From NCBI GenBank assembly GCA_009923795.1, contig RFSU01000061.1:1-11231 (forward strand): a stretch of DNA of 11,231 nt. Direction: 5' to 3'. A model generated the notes under the pieces. It worked only from the letters and a program-made list of their open reading frames with translations. It was not told where the DNA came from and did no database searches. Source of the DNA: Sphingomonadaceae bacterium. Its GTDB lineage: Bacteria > Pseudomonadota > Alphaproteobacteria > Sphingomonadales > Sphingomonadaceae. Every line of letters starts with the position of its first letter. Position 1 is the first letter of the stretch. Below, piece after piece: positions 1 through 7,133 of this stretch. Made by a program: the position numbers and the translations under genes.

Positions 1-1
1 G

Positions 2-256
2 CGGACCGCCGTCCTCGCCGGCCGCCATGCGCAGGCCACCAAGCTGGTCAAGGGGTTGACGCCACGTCAGCGCGAAGTCCTCACCCATATGGCGCTGGGC
101 AAGCTGAACAAGCAAATTGCCTATGATCTGGGTCTGAGCGAACAGACGGTGAAGATGCACCGCGCGGCGCTTTTGGAGCGTCTGGGCGCGGCGACAACGG
201 CTGATGCCATTCGTATCGCCGTGCAAGCAGATCTGGCTGGGCCGCCAAAGGCTTAG
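2..256 (+). CDS. FixJ/LuxR-type response regulator, C-terminal DNA-binding part (5' end outside window)
   Basis: This is the last 84 codons of a gene that is open to the left edge. The visible protein is a LuxR/FixJ (GerE-type) helix-turn-helix: it opens with LTPRQREVL, continues through NKQIAYDLGLSEQTVKMHR (scaffold and recognition helices), and ends in ERLGA followed by a short tail. This spacing is standard for the output domain of NarL/FixJ response regulators, which bind DNA as phosphorylated dimers. The receiver domain would lie upstream and is not seen, so a stand-alone LuxR-type regulator is not excluded. A TTG at 56 could be read as a start, but the frame is open further upstream and a start there would cut into the HTH domain, so I treat the gene as partial. 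It lies in the same orientation as pntB, with a palindrome and a TATAAT box just after its stop. The target genes are unknown. Confidence 0.85.
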   Translation, partial: RTAVLAGRHAQATKLVKGLTPRQREVLTHMALGKLNKQIAYDLGLSEQTVKMHRAALLERLGAATTADAIRIAVQADLAGPPKA

Positions 257-262
257 GATGCT

Positions 263-290
263 TTGGGGGTAATCTACCCTCAAGTATAAT
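263..290 (+). promoter_or_regulatory. Candidate promoter upstream of pntB
   Basis: A perfect TATAAT lies at 285-290. Sixteen bases upstream is TTGGGG (263-268), a poor match to a sigma-70 -35 box. It begins seven bases after the stop of the regulator gene and would give a 5' leader of nearly 200 nt before pntB. The weak -35 overlaps an inverted repeat, as expected for an activator-dependent promoter. This is inference from sequence only. Confidence 0.4.
267..279. promoter_or_regulatory. Palindrome GGGTA-N3-TACCC, possible operator
   Basis: GGGTA (267-271) and TACCC (275-279) form a perfect 5-3-5 inverted repeat. It overlaps the spacer and the edge of the weak -35 element of the candidate pntB promoter. 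FixJ/NarL-type regulators bind as dimers to short inverted repeats near position -40, and a regulator of that fold ends just upstream, so local or autoregulatory binding is plausible. No second copy was found in the window. Confidence 0.35.
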
Positions 291-340
291 GAACTAAGGG
301 GCATATCGATCCTGCTTAGAAAGAGCAGTATTTAAGCTAG

Positions 341-380
341 GCCGGAGGGGGATCCCCCCTCTCTCTCCTCCCTTTCCGGC
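341..380 (+). repeat. GC-rich nested inverted repeat in the pntB leader
   Basis: The 12-bp palindrome GGGGGATCCCCC (347-358) sits inside an outer GCCGG (341-345) / CCGGC (376-380) pair, followed by no run of T. A smaller hairpin, CTGCT (312-316) with AGCAG (324-328), lies just upstream. The whole 257-491 gap has no gene I can support. It could be a structured 5' leader of pntB or a Rho-dependent end of the regulator transcript; it does not look like a canonical intrinsic terminator. Confidence 0.4.
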
Positions 381-491
381 ACTTCCTCCCCAAATTTTCG
401 CTTGTGGTCTTAAAAATCATTGGCGTTTTGGCTGCGGGGCCGTCATCTTTAGGGCCAGCCCATGGGGGGCTTGATCATCGCTGGAGATATG

Positions 492-1907
492 ATGCACGCC
501 GTTACGAGCCAACCGGCCTGGGTCTTACTTGCTTATCTGACCGCGGGCATTTTCTTCATTCTGGCCCTGCGTGGCCTGTCGTCCCCCGCCACATCGCGGC
601 GCGGCAACCGTTTTGGTATGGCCGGCATGGCCATTGCGGTGGGAACCACTTTGGCGACGCACGAAGTCACCAGCCTGCCCGAAATCCTTGGGGCATTGGC
701 CATTGGCGGCGGCATTGGCTGGATCACGGCACGGCGCATCGCGATGACGGATATGCCGCAGCTTGTGGCTGCCTTTCACTCGCTGGTTGGCATGGCCGCC
801 GTGCTGGTGGCGGCTGCGGCGTTCCTTGAGCCCGCCAATTTCGGCATTGCGGGGCCAGATGGCCTGATCCACCTTGTCAGTCGTGTGGAAATGGGCCTTG
901 GCATTGCCATTGGTGCTATCACCTTTTCCGGCTCAGTCATCGCGTTTCTGAAGCTCAACGGCTCGATGTCAGGCGCGCCCATCATGCTGCCCGGCCGCCA
1001 TGTGATTAACCTCGCGACGCTGGCCGCGATTTTGGGCCTGATCGCCTATTTCCTGACCGACCAGTCACCTTGGGTGTTCTGGACAATCACGGCTTTGTCC
1101 TTTGTCATTGGCTTTTTGCTCATCATCCCAATTGGCGGGGCGGACATGCCGGTCGTCGTTTCGATGCTGAACAGCTATTCCGGCTGGGCAGCCGCAGCCA
1201 TGGGCTTTACGCTACAGAATTCAGCCATGATCATCACTGGTGCGCTCGTCGGCTCATCCGGCGCCATCCTCAGCTACATCATGTGCAAGGCCATGAACCG
1301 CAGCTTCATCAGCGTGATTGCCGGTGGCTTTGGCGCTGACGCCGCCGCAAGCGATGGCCCAGCCAAGGAACAGCGCCCTTGGAAGCGCGGCTCCGCCGAG
1401 GATGCCGCCTTCCTCCTGAAGGAAGCAGAACAGGTCATCATCATCCCAGGCTATGGCATGGCCGTGGCCCAAGCCCAGCATATCCTGCGCGAAATGGGCG
1501 ATGTGCTGAAGAAAGAGGGCGTCCGCGTCAAATATGCCATCCACCCGGTTGCTGGCCGGATGCCGGGGCATATGAATGTGCTGCTGGCCGAAGCGAATGT
1601 GCCCTATGATGAAGTTTTTGAGCTGGAAGATATCAACAGCGAATTCGCCCAAACCGATGTGGCCTTCATCATCGGCGCGAATGACGTGGTGAACCCCGCC
1701 GCCAAAACCGACAAATCCTCCCCCATTTACGGCATGCCCGTATTTGATGTGGAAAAGGCCAAGACCATCATGTTCATCAAACGCTCTATGGGCGGCGTTG
1801 GCTATGCCGGTGTCGATAATGATGTGTTCTATATGGACCAGACGATGATGCTTCTCGCCGATGCGAAGAAGATGGTGGAAGATATCGTCAAGGCCTTGCA
1901 GCACTGA
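492..1907 (+). CDS. pntB: NAD(P) transhydrogenase, beta subunit (PntB)
   Basis: PntB is the membrane and NADP(H)-binding subunit of proton-translocating transhydrogenase, which uses the proton gradient to make NADPH from NADH. Residues about 8-275 form domain II, a row of hydrophobic helices with the conserved AAFHSLVG (His95 region) and GADMPVVVSMLNSYSGW. Residues about 300-471 form domain III, with the NADP-binding GYGMAVAQAQ (320-329), HPVAGRMPGHMN, GANDVVNPAA and KRSMGGVGYAGVDN. The 471-residue length fits the family (about 460-470). ATGs at 462, 489 and 492 are possible starts; I choose 492 because GGAG at 483-486 is spaced 5 nt from it and family members begin close to this point. No pntA gene lies immediately upstream, where it is usually found; a regulator gene is there instead. 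hisN follows 38 nt downstream on the same strand. Confidence 0.95.
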   Translation: MHAVTSQPAWVLLAYLTAGIFFILALRGLSSPATSRRGNRFGMAGMAIAVGTTLATHEVTSLPEILGALAIGGGIGWITARRIAMTDMPQLVAAFHSLVGMAAVLVAAAAFLEPANFGIAGPDGLIHLVSRVEMGLGIAIGAITFSGSVIAFLKLNGSMSGAPIMLPGRHVINLATLAAILGLIAYFLTDQSPWVFWTITALSFVIGFLLIIPIGGADMPVVVSMLNSYSGWAAAAMGFTLQNSAMIITGALVGSSGAILSYIMCKAMNRSFISVIAGGFGADAAASDGPAKEQRPWKRGSAEDAAFLLKEAEQVIIIPGYGMAVAQAQHILREMGDVLKKEGVRVKYAIHPVAGRMPGHMNVLLAEANVPYDEVFELEDINSEFAQTDVAFIIGANDVVNPAAKTDKSSPIYGMPVFDVEKAKTIMFIKRSMGGVGYAGVDNDVFYMDQTMMLLADAKKMVEDIVKALQH

Positions 1908-1945
1908 GCATAGCGCGCAGCGGACACTGCGGCTAAGGGGGCGGC

Positions 1946-2734
1946 ATGTCGATGGAAACTGACCTTCAACTCGCCTGCCGCCTCGCCGATGTGGCGGGGG
2001 CTGCCATCCGACCCTATTATCGCGGCAATTTTGGCCTTGAGAGCAAGGAAGATGCCTCTCCCGTGACGCTGGCGGATCGCGCAGCCGAAGAGGCGATGCG
2101 CCTTTTGCTTGCCCATGAAGTTCCGCGCGATGGGATTATCGGCGAGGAATTTGGCACAGAGCGCGGCGATGCCAGCCGGGTCTGGGTGCTTGATCCGATC
2201 GATGGAACGACCAGCTTTGTCGCGGGTCGCCCGATATTCGGCACGTTGATTGCGTTGATCCAAGATGGCTGGCCTGTGCTGGGCATCATCGACCAACCCA
2301 TCACGCAAGAACGCTGGATTGGCGCAATTGGGCAGCCGACGCTGTTCAACACTGGCCCGGCCCAAACTCGGCGCTGCCGGGAATTATCTGACGCCATTCT
2401 TGGCACCACCAGCCCGCACCTCTTTACCGAGCATGAAGCCGAACATTTTGTGGCACTAGCCGGCAAAGTTGCGCGGCGGCGCATCGTCTATGGCGGGGAT
2501 TGCTATAATTACGGCCTGGTCGCGAGCGGACATATCGATCTGGTCGTGGAATCCGGCCTGAAGCTGCATGATTTTGCCGCCCTCATTCCCATAGTCGAAG
2601 GCGCAGGCGGCATGATGTGCGATTGGGCCGGACATCCGCTCAACGCCCAATCGGCCGGCGATGTAATTGCGCTGGGCGATCCGGCGCGGTTGGAAGATGT
2701 GCTCGAAATTCTATCGCATCAACATTGCGGGTAA
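1946..2734 (+). CDS. hisN: Histidinol-phosphatase, inositol-monophosphatase family (HisN)
   Basis: The 262-residue protein belongs to the Mg2+-dependent inositol monophosphatase superfamily. Metal-binding elements are GEEFG (66-70), the WVLDPIDGTTSF motif (80-91, Asp83 and Asp86), and LHDFAA (208-212, Asp209). The segment GGDCYNYGLVASGHIDLVVE and the form of the Asp-rich motif resemble the HisN subgroup (histidinol-phosphate to histidinol, the penultimate step type of histidine synthesis) more than true inositol phosphatases or CysQ. Substrate assignment is by resemblance, so a broader phosphatase activity is possible. AAGGGGG at 1935-1941 is a good ribosome binding site for the ATG at 1946. 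The gap to pntB is only 38 nt without a terminator, so the two may share a transcript. No other his genes are in view. Confidence 0.85.
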   Translation: MSMETDLQLACRLADVAGAAIRPYYRGNFGLESKEDASPVTLADRAAEEAMRLLLAHEVPRDGIIGEEFGTERGDASRVWVLDPIDGTTSFVAGRPIFGTLIALIQDGWPVLGIIDQPITQERWIGAIGQPTLFNTGPAQTRRCRELSDAILGTTSPHLFTEHEAEHFVALAGKVARRRIVYGGDCYNYGLVASGHIDLVVESGLKLHDFAALIPIVEGAGGMMCDWAGHPLNAQSAGDVIALGDPARLEDVLEILSHQHCG

Positions 2735-2826
2735 ACGTCCTTCGCGCCTGCTGAAACGGCATTGATCCAAAAATTGTAAAGCTGCCCCCTTTCCCTCTGG
2801 GTCTGGCTGGCCTAACCCTGATCCTT

Positions 2827-3498
2827 ATGTGGCAGCTCTATCAGTTCGCTCTATGTCCATTTTCTCGCAAGGTGCGTCTCCTCATGGGGGAGAAAGGCAT
2901 TGGCTATGAGCTTGTGCGCGAATATCCTTGGGAACGGCGCGACGAGTTTCTGGATCTAAACCCGGCCGGGCAGACGCCGGTTCTGGTTGATCCGGACAGA
3001 GGCCTGACGCTGATCCATTCCTCCGTCATTTGCGAATTTCTGGAAGAAACCGTCGATAAGACACCGATGATTTCTGGAACCGCGCCCAATCGCGCGGAAA
3101 TCCGGCGCCTGACGGCTTGGTTTGATGAGCAATTTTATATGCAGGTCGTCGGGCCCCTGCTTCACGAACGTATGGAAAAGCGCCTCATCCACCGCACATC
3201 CCCCGATGGCGGCGTCTTGCGAGAAGCGATGCGCAACGCAAACCAGCTGCTCGACTATATCGATTGGTTGCTTGATCACCGGAACTGGCTTGCAGGGTCC
3301 AGCCTGAGCCTCGCCGATTTGGCGGCAGCGGCGCATATTTCCGTTGCCGACTATCTGGGCGGCATTGATTGGCGCGGCCATGAACAGACCAAACGCTGGT
3401 ATTCGGGCCTAAAATCCCGACCCTCCTTCCGGCCGCTCTTGAGCGAGAAGATGGAAATCATCCCGCCGCCCACGCATTACGACAAGGTCGATTTTTAA
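2827..3498 (+). CDS. fzlA: Glutathione S-transferase family protein, FzlA-like (FtsZ-binding division protein)
   Basis: The N-terminal thioredoxin-like domain (1-75) starts LYQFALCPFSRKVR, has NPAGQTPVL with the cis-proline, and HSSVICEFLEE where GSTs bind glutathione. A helical GST C-domain follows (about 88-205), with NWLAGSSLSLADLAAAAH. The family hallmark is the end, RPSFRPLLSEK... then PPPTHY...VDF at 213-223. Alphaproteobacterial FzlA carries such a conserved tail; in Caulobacter FzlA binds and curves FtsZ filaments, and its tail is linked to activation of the septal cell-wall synthase. An ordinary GST is the alternative. No clear Shine-Dalgarno precedes the ATG at 2827, but the next in-frame ATG would remove the first strand. 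The 92-nt gap after hisN (2735-2826) shows no clear promoter. The gene ends tail to tail with ubiG, overlapping by 4 bp. Confidence 0.75.
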   Translation: MWQLYQFALCPFSRKVRLLMGEKGIGYELVREYPWERRDEFLDLNPAGQTPVLVDPDRGLTLIHSSVICEFLEETVDKTPMISGTAPNRAEIRRLTAWFDEQFYMQVVGPLLHERMEKRLIHRTSPDGGVLREAMRNANQLLDYIDWLLDHRNWLAGSSLSLADLAAAAHISVADYLGGIDWRGHEQTKRWYSGLKSRPSFRPLLSEKMEIIPPPTHYDKVDF

Positions 3499-4226
3499 GC
3501 CCGCGTCGCCGTCAAAATATAATTCAGCGCCAGATCATCCGACAGATGCAGACCCTTTGTGGGCGAAAAGGCGATGCCGCTTATCTGTCCGACCTTTAGG
3601 CCCGCTGCTTCGATCAGCGGGATGAGTTCTTCCGGTGTCAGAAACTTATCCCAATCATGCGTGCCCTTGGGGATCATGCCCAAGCCTTCGGCCAATGTGA
3701 TCATGGCAAGGCGGGAGGCGCTTGTGCGGTTGGGGGTAGACAGGATCATCAGGCCATTGGGCGCAAGCCGGGCCGCCAGCGCCTGCACAAAATGGGCGGG
3801 GTCTGCGACGTGCTCTATAACTTCCATCGATGCGACAAGATCAAATGCGCCATCAAGATCGGCAATATCGGCGCAGCGATAGTCAATCTTCAGGCCTGAG
3901 CCGTGCGCATGTTGGCGGGCCGCCGCGATATTTTCGGGCGCGGCATCCACACCGACCACATCCGCGCCCAGCCGGGCGAGCGGCTCACACAACAAGCCTG
4001 CGCCGCAGCCAACATCAATCGCGGACTTGGCAGCCAGCGGCGGAACATCGCGCGGATTTAGGCCCCAATGGGCATCGCATGCCGCACGAATGAATCGCAA
4101 GCGGACAGGATTGAGCCTGTGCAGCATGGCGGACGACCCCTTGGGATCCCACCAATCTGCGGCTAATTTACCAAAATGCGCGGCCTCTGCCGGGTTAATG
4201 GTTGTTGCGGGGATTGCCTTTGCCAT
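3495..4226 (-). CDS. ubiG: Ubiquinone biosynthesis O-methyltransferase (UbiG)
   Basis: UbiG performs both O-methylations in ubiquinone synthesis, using S-adenosylmethionine. The 243-residue protein has the typical N-terminus (AAHFGKLAADWWDPKG, then LNPVRLRFI), SAM motif I DVGCGAG (71-77), the acidic residue after strand 2 in GVDAAPENI (Asp94), SMEVIEHV (133-140), STPNRT (163-168), and the UbiG-specific GTHDWDKFLTPEEL (188-201) and ALNYILTA near the end. Length and motif order match the family throughout. An AAGGGG ribosome site precedes the ATG on the minus strand. It is divergent from lysC, with 67 nt between the starts for both promoters, and convergent with the fzlA-like gene. The neighbours do not hint at a ubiquinone operon. 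Confidence 0.95.
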   Translation of the reverse strand: MAKAIPATTINPAEAAHFGKLAADWWDPKGSSAMLHRLNPVRLRFIRAACDAHWGLNPRDVPPLAAKSAIDVGCGAGLLCEPLARLGADVVGVDAAPENIAAARQHAHGSGLKIDYRCADIADLDGAFDLVASMEVIEHVADPAHFVQALAARLAPNGLMILSTPNRTSASRLAMITLAEGLGMIPKGTHDWDKFLTPEELIPLIEAAGLKVGQISGIAFSPTKGLHLSDDLALNYILTATRA

Positions 4227-4293
4227 ACCCCTTCCCTAACAGGACGGCGCCTTTCGGCCAAACCCGCATTTGGTTTACGCAATAGGATATCCG

Positions 4294-5550
4294 ATGGCCC
4301 GTATCGTCATGAAATTCGGCGGCACCTCTATGGCAGGGACGGAGCGTATCCGTAACGTCGCCGCCCGCGTGAAGCATGAAGTGGATGCCGGCAATGAAGT
4401 CGCCGTCGTTGTTTCGGCCATGGCCGGGGAAACAGACCGGCTCGTCAACTTCTGTCGCGAGGCAGCCCCCTTGCACGATCCAAAGGAATATGACGTTGTG
4501 GTCGCCGCTGGGGAGCAAGTTACCTCTGGCCTACTCGCCATCACGCTTCAGGCCATGGGGGTGAAGGCGCGCAGCTGGCTGGGTTGGCAATTGCCGATCC
4601 GGACGAGCGCCGCCCATGCCTCTGCCCGGATTGAGGATATTGATACAACAGGGCTGATCGCGGCCATGCAATCGGGCGAAGTCGCCGTAATCCCAGGATT
4701 TCAGGGGCTGACCGCTGACGACCGCATCACCACGCTGGGCCGGGGCGGATCAGATACGTCTGCGGTCGCTGTGGCCGCCGCCGTGAAGGCAGATCGATGC
4801 GACATCTACACCGATGTCGATGGCGTCTACACGACTGACCCACGGATCGTACCCAGAGCGCGTAAGCTGGCCAAGGTCACCTATGAAGAAATGCTTGAGC
4901 TGGCGAGCGTTGGGGCCAAGGTGCTTCAGACTCGCTCTGTCGGCCTTGCCATGAAGGAAAATGTGCGGGTTCAGGTGTTGTCGTCTTTTGATGACCCGAC
5001 CGACAACCCCATAACCGGCACGCTGATCGTCGGTGACGACGAAATCGGAGAAGATGAAATGGAACGTCAACTGATCACCGGCATCGCCCATGACAAGAAT
5101 GAGGCCAAAGTCACGCTGACCCGCGTGCCGGATCGGCCGGGCGCTGTTGCCAATATTTTTGGCCCGCTGGCCGAAGCCAATATCAATGTCGATATGATCA
5201 TTCAGAATATTGCGCATGATTTGGGGTCAACCGACGTTACCTTCACGGTGCCGGGCGCAGAACTCGCGCGCACAATCGACACGCTGGAAAAGGGCAAGGA
5301 TGCGATTGGGTATCAAGAATTGATGCACGACACCAAGATTGCCAAGATTTCGGTCGTCGGCGTTGGCATGCGCAGCCATGCGGGTGTTGCGTCCACCATG
5401 TTCAAGGCGCTTGCCCAACGCGGCATCAATATTCAGGCGATCTCGACCTCCGAAATCAAGGTTTCGGTGTTGATCGATGAGGACGAAACAGAACTGGCGG
5501 TGCGTGTACTGCACACCGCCTATGGCCTTGATGCTGAGGAGGCCGCATGA
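4294..5550 (+). CDS. lysC: Aspartate kinase, LysC type with two ACT domains
   Basis: This enzyme phosphorylates aspartate, the first step toward lysine, threonine, methionine and diaminopimelate. The catalytic domain (1-about 245) shows KFGGTS (7-12), AAGEQVTSGL, RTSAAH, GRGGSDTSA (149-157) and DVDGVYTTDPR (174-184). Two ACT domains follow (about 263-340 and 351-415), with QNI at 304-306 and VGVGMRSHAGVA at 355-366, the region where lysine/threonine feedback acts in relatives. Its 418 residues match the single-function LysC of alphaproteobacteria and Corynebacterium. I start at ATG 4294, because AGGA at 4284-4287 is spaced 6 nt and the protein then opens with the usual MARIVMKFGG; a TTG at 4270 is open but adds nonfamily residues. 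The stop overlaps the next gene's start as ATGA. Confidence 0.96.
   Translation: MARIVMKFGGTSMAGTERIRNVAARVKHEVDAGNEVAVVVSAMAGETDRLVNFCREAAPLHDPKEYDVVVAAGEQVTSGLLAITLQAMGVKARSWLGWQLPIRTSAAHASARIEDIDTTGLIAAMQSGEVAVIPGFQGLTADDRITTLGRGGSDTSAVAVAAAVKADRCDIYTDVDGVYTTDPRIVPRARKLAKVTYEEMLELASVGAKVLQTRSVGLAMKENVRVQVLSSFDDPTDNPITGTLIVGDDEIGEDEMERQLITGIAHDKNEAKVTLTRVPDRPGAVANIFGPLAEANINVDMIIQNIAHDLGSTDVTFTVPGAELARTIDTLEKGKDAIGYQELMHDTKIAKISVVGVGMRSHAGVASTMFKALAQRGINIQAISTSEIKVSVLIDEDETELAVRVLHTAYGLDAEEAA
5047..5061 (+). promoter_or_regulatory. Possible internal ribosome site and start within lysC
   Basis: GGAG at 5047-5050 lies 8 nt before an in-frame ATG at 5059 (Met256 of LysC). This is the linker between the kinase domain and the first ACT domain. 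Initiation here would give a 163-residue protein holding only the ACT domains, like the beta subunit made from an internal start in Bacillus and Corynebacterium alpha2beta2 aspartokinases. The position and spacing are seen; use of the site is inferred. Confidence 0.35.
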
Positions 5551-6548
5551 GCAAGCTCAATGCGCTAATGGCGCGGGGCACCGACTTTCTGGCCTCACGC
5601 GTTGCGATCATGGCGGGGGCCATGAGTTGGATAAGTGAGCGGCACCTTGTGTCTGCCATGTCCAATGCAGGCGGCTTTGGCGTGATTGCAGGTGGCGCGA
5701 TGCCGCCGGAAATCTTATCGGCTGAAATCGCAGCGACCAAGGCGATGACGGACAAGCCCTTTGGCGTGAACCTCATCACCATGCACCCGCAATTGAGCGA
5801 CCTTATCGCCATTTGCGCACAACATCAGGTGAGCCATGTGGTGCTGGCGGGTGGCCTGCCCCCGGCAGGTGCCATTGACCAGATCAAAGCCTTTGGCGCG
5901 AAGGTCATCTGCTTTGCCCCCGCGCTATCCCTTGCCAAAAAACTTGTCCGGTCTGGCGTCGATGCACTGGTCATTGAAGGCAATGAAGCGGGCGGCCATA
6001 TTGGCCCAGTATCTACATCGGTGTTGGCACAAGAAATTTTGCCCGAAATGGCCGAGCAAATCCCCGTCTTTGTGGCGGGCGGCATCGGCCGGGGGGAGAT
6101 GATCGCCTCTTTTCTGGAACAAGGTGCAGCCGGCGTTCAGATTGGCACACGCCTCGTCTGCGCGACAGAATGCATCGCCCACCCCAATTTCAAAAAGGCC
6201 TTTTTACGCGCTTCTGCCCGCGACGCGATTGCCAGTGTGCAAATCGACGCGCGTCTGCCCGTTATCCCCGTGCGGGCGCTTAAAAATGCAGGCACCGAAG
6301 AATTTACGCGCAAGCAGATTGAAGTGGCTGGCCTGCTCGATCGCGGCGACATTGATATGGCGACCGCGCAGCTAGAAATTGAGAAATTCTGGGCTGGCGC
6401 CCTTCGGCGCGCGGTCATTGAAGGCGATGTCGAAAACGGCTCTGTCATGGCGGGGCAGTCCGTCGGCATGGTCAAAGCCGAAGAGAGCGTGCAACAGATT
6501 CTCGATACACTGACCCAAGAAGCAGAGGCTGCACTTACGGCGCGTTAA
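5547..6548 (+). CDS. Nitronate monooxygenase-like FMN-dependent oxidoreductase
   Basis: The 333-residue protein is a TIM-barrel flavoprotein of the 2-nitropropane dioxygenase / nitronate monooxygenase family, which also includes FabK enoyl reductases. Visible family elements are the N-terminal IMAGAMSWISERHLVSAMSNAG (here split: SAMSNAGGFGVIAGG at 36-50), PFGVNL (71-76), EGNEAGGHIG (144-153, including the family's conserved His151), VAGGIGRG (176-183) and GVQIGTRLVCATE (196-208), the last two being FMN-phosphate contacts. The substrate cannot be told from sequence, and many relatives have no known nitronate role. GAGGAGG at 5536-5542 is a strong ribosome site, and the ATG overlaps the lysC stop (ATGA), so translation is probably coupled to lysC. 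It ends sharing a TTAA with convergent crtZ. Confidence 0.87.
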   Translation: MSKLNALMARGTDFLASRVAIMAGAMSWISERHLVSAMSNAGGFGVIAGGAMPPEILSAEIAATKAMTDKPFGVNLITMHPQLSDLIAICAQHQVSHVVLAGGLPPAGAIDQIKAFGAKVICFAPALSLAKKLVRSGVDALVIEGNEAGGHIGPVSTSVLAQEILPEMAEQIPVFVAGGIGRGEMIASFLEQGAAGVQIGTRLVCATECIAHPNFKKAFLRASARDAIASVQIDARLPVIPVRALKNAGTEEFTRKQIEVAGLLDRGDIDMATAQLEIEKFWAGALRRAVIEGDVENGSVMAGQSVGMVKAEESVQQILDTLTQEAEAALTAR

Positions 6549-7066
6549 GCTGGTTCGTTGACGACTGCTTTCTGTGCAGGTGCACGAACACCCGCCCGCT
6601 GGCGTCGGGTGAGTTCGGCCTTTAGCTCTTCTGGCTTTGGCGCCCAGAGGAAACCGAAGCTGACCGTTCCGGCCTTTGTCTCGACGACATGGTGCAGGCG
6701 GTGTGCCTGAATGATGCGCTTCATATAGGCGCTTTTGGGAATGTAGCGGATGTTGACGCGACGGTGCACGATGACGTCGTGAAAGCCGAAATAGATCGCC
6801 CCATAGGCTGCGATTCCGCCACCAATCCAAGCATAAACGGCACCATGACCAAGGCCGATCCCGTACCAGAAGAGGCTGATCGACGGGATGGCAAAAATCG
6901 CGGCGTAAAGATCATTCAGTTCAAATGTTCCGTGGCGCGGCACATGATGGCTTTTATGTAGGAACCAACCGGGGCCATGCATCAGCCAGCGGTGCGCAAC
7001 ATAGGCAAAGCCTTCCATGAAGACCACGGTTAGCAGAAGAACGAGAAGTCCGGCCCAAATCGACAT
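6545..7066 (-). CDS. crtZ: Beta-carotene hydroxylase (CrtZ)
   Basis: CrtZ is a membrane di-iron enzyme of the fatty-acid hydroxylase superfamily that adds hydroxyls to the ionone rings of beta-carotene to give zeaxanthin. All four histidine clusters are present in this 173-residue protein: HRWLMH (25-30), HKSHH (37-41), HDVIVH (96-101) and HRLHH (122-126). Hydrophobic stretches cover about 3-23 and 52-95. The C-terminal tail after about residue 145 is polar, as in bacterial CrtZ. AGAGGA lies just upstream of the minus-strand ATG. No other carotenoid genes are within the window, which is a common situation where crtZ is unlinked from crtYIB. It is divergent from the small lipoprotein gene and convergent, with a 4-bp overlap, with the flavoprotein gene. 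Yellow pigmentation would fit a sphingomonad. Confidence 0.93.
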   Translation of the reverse strand: MSIWAGLLVLLLTVVFMEGFAYVAHRWLMHGPGWFLHKSHHVPRHGTFELNDLYAAIFAIPSISLFWYGIGLGHGAVYAWIGGGIAAYGAIYFGFHDVIVHRRVNIRYIPKSAYMKRIIQAHRLHHVVETKAGTVSFGFLWAPKPEELKAELTRRQRAGVRAPAQKAVVNEPA

Positions 7067-7133
7067 GCGATCCTCTTTACACCCTTATTCAGGTTTTGGT
7101 CATTATTTATGCGCTATCGCCACACCCTCTTTT

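Noticed and set aside
404..829. Open frame overlapping the start of pntB, considered as a remnant of the small pntA subunit
   Set aside because: Only its first dozen residues are hydrophobic; the rest is the +1 shadow of pntB and does not resemble PntAB.
1254..1904. A 216-codon open frame antisense to pntB
   Set aside because: Composition (very rich in His, Gly and Asp) is that of the complement of pntB codons; no recognisable domain.
4258..4273. CCAAA/TTTGG inverted repeat in the ubiG-lysC gap as an attenuator or operator
   Set aside because: Five-base arms in a 67-nt divergent promoter region are expected by chance; nothing supports a lysine riboswitch, which would need a much longer leader.
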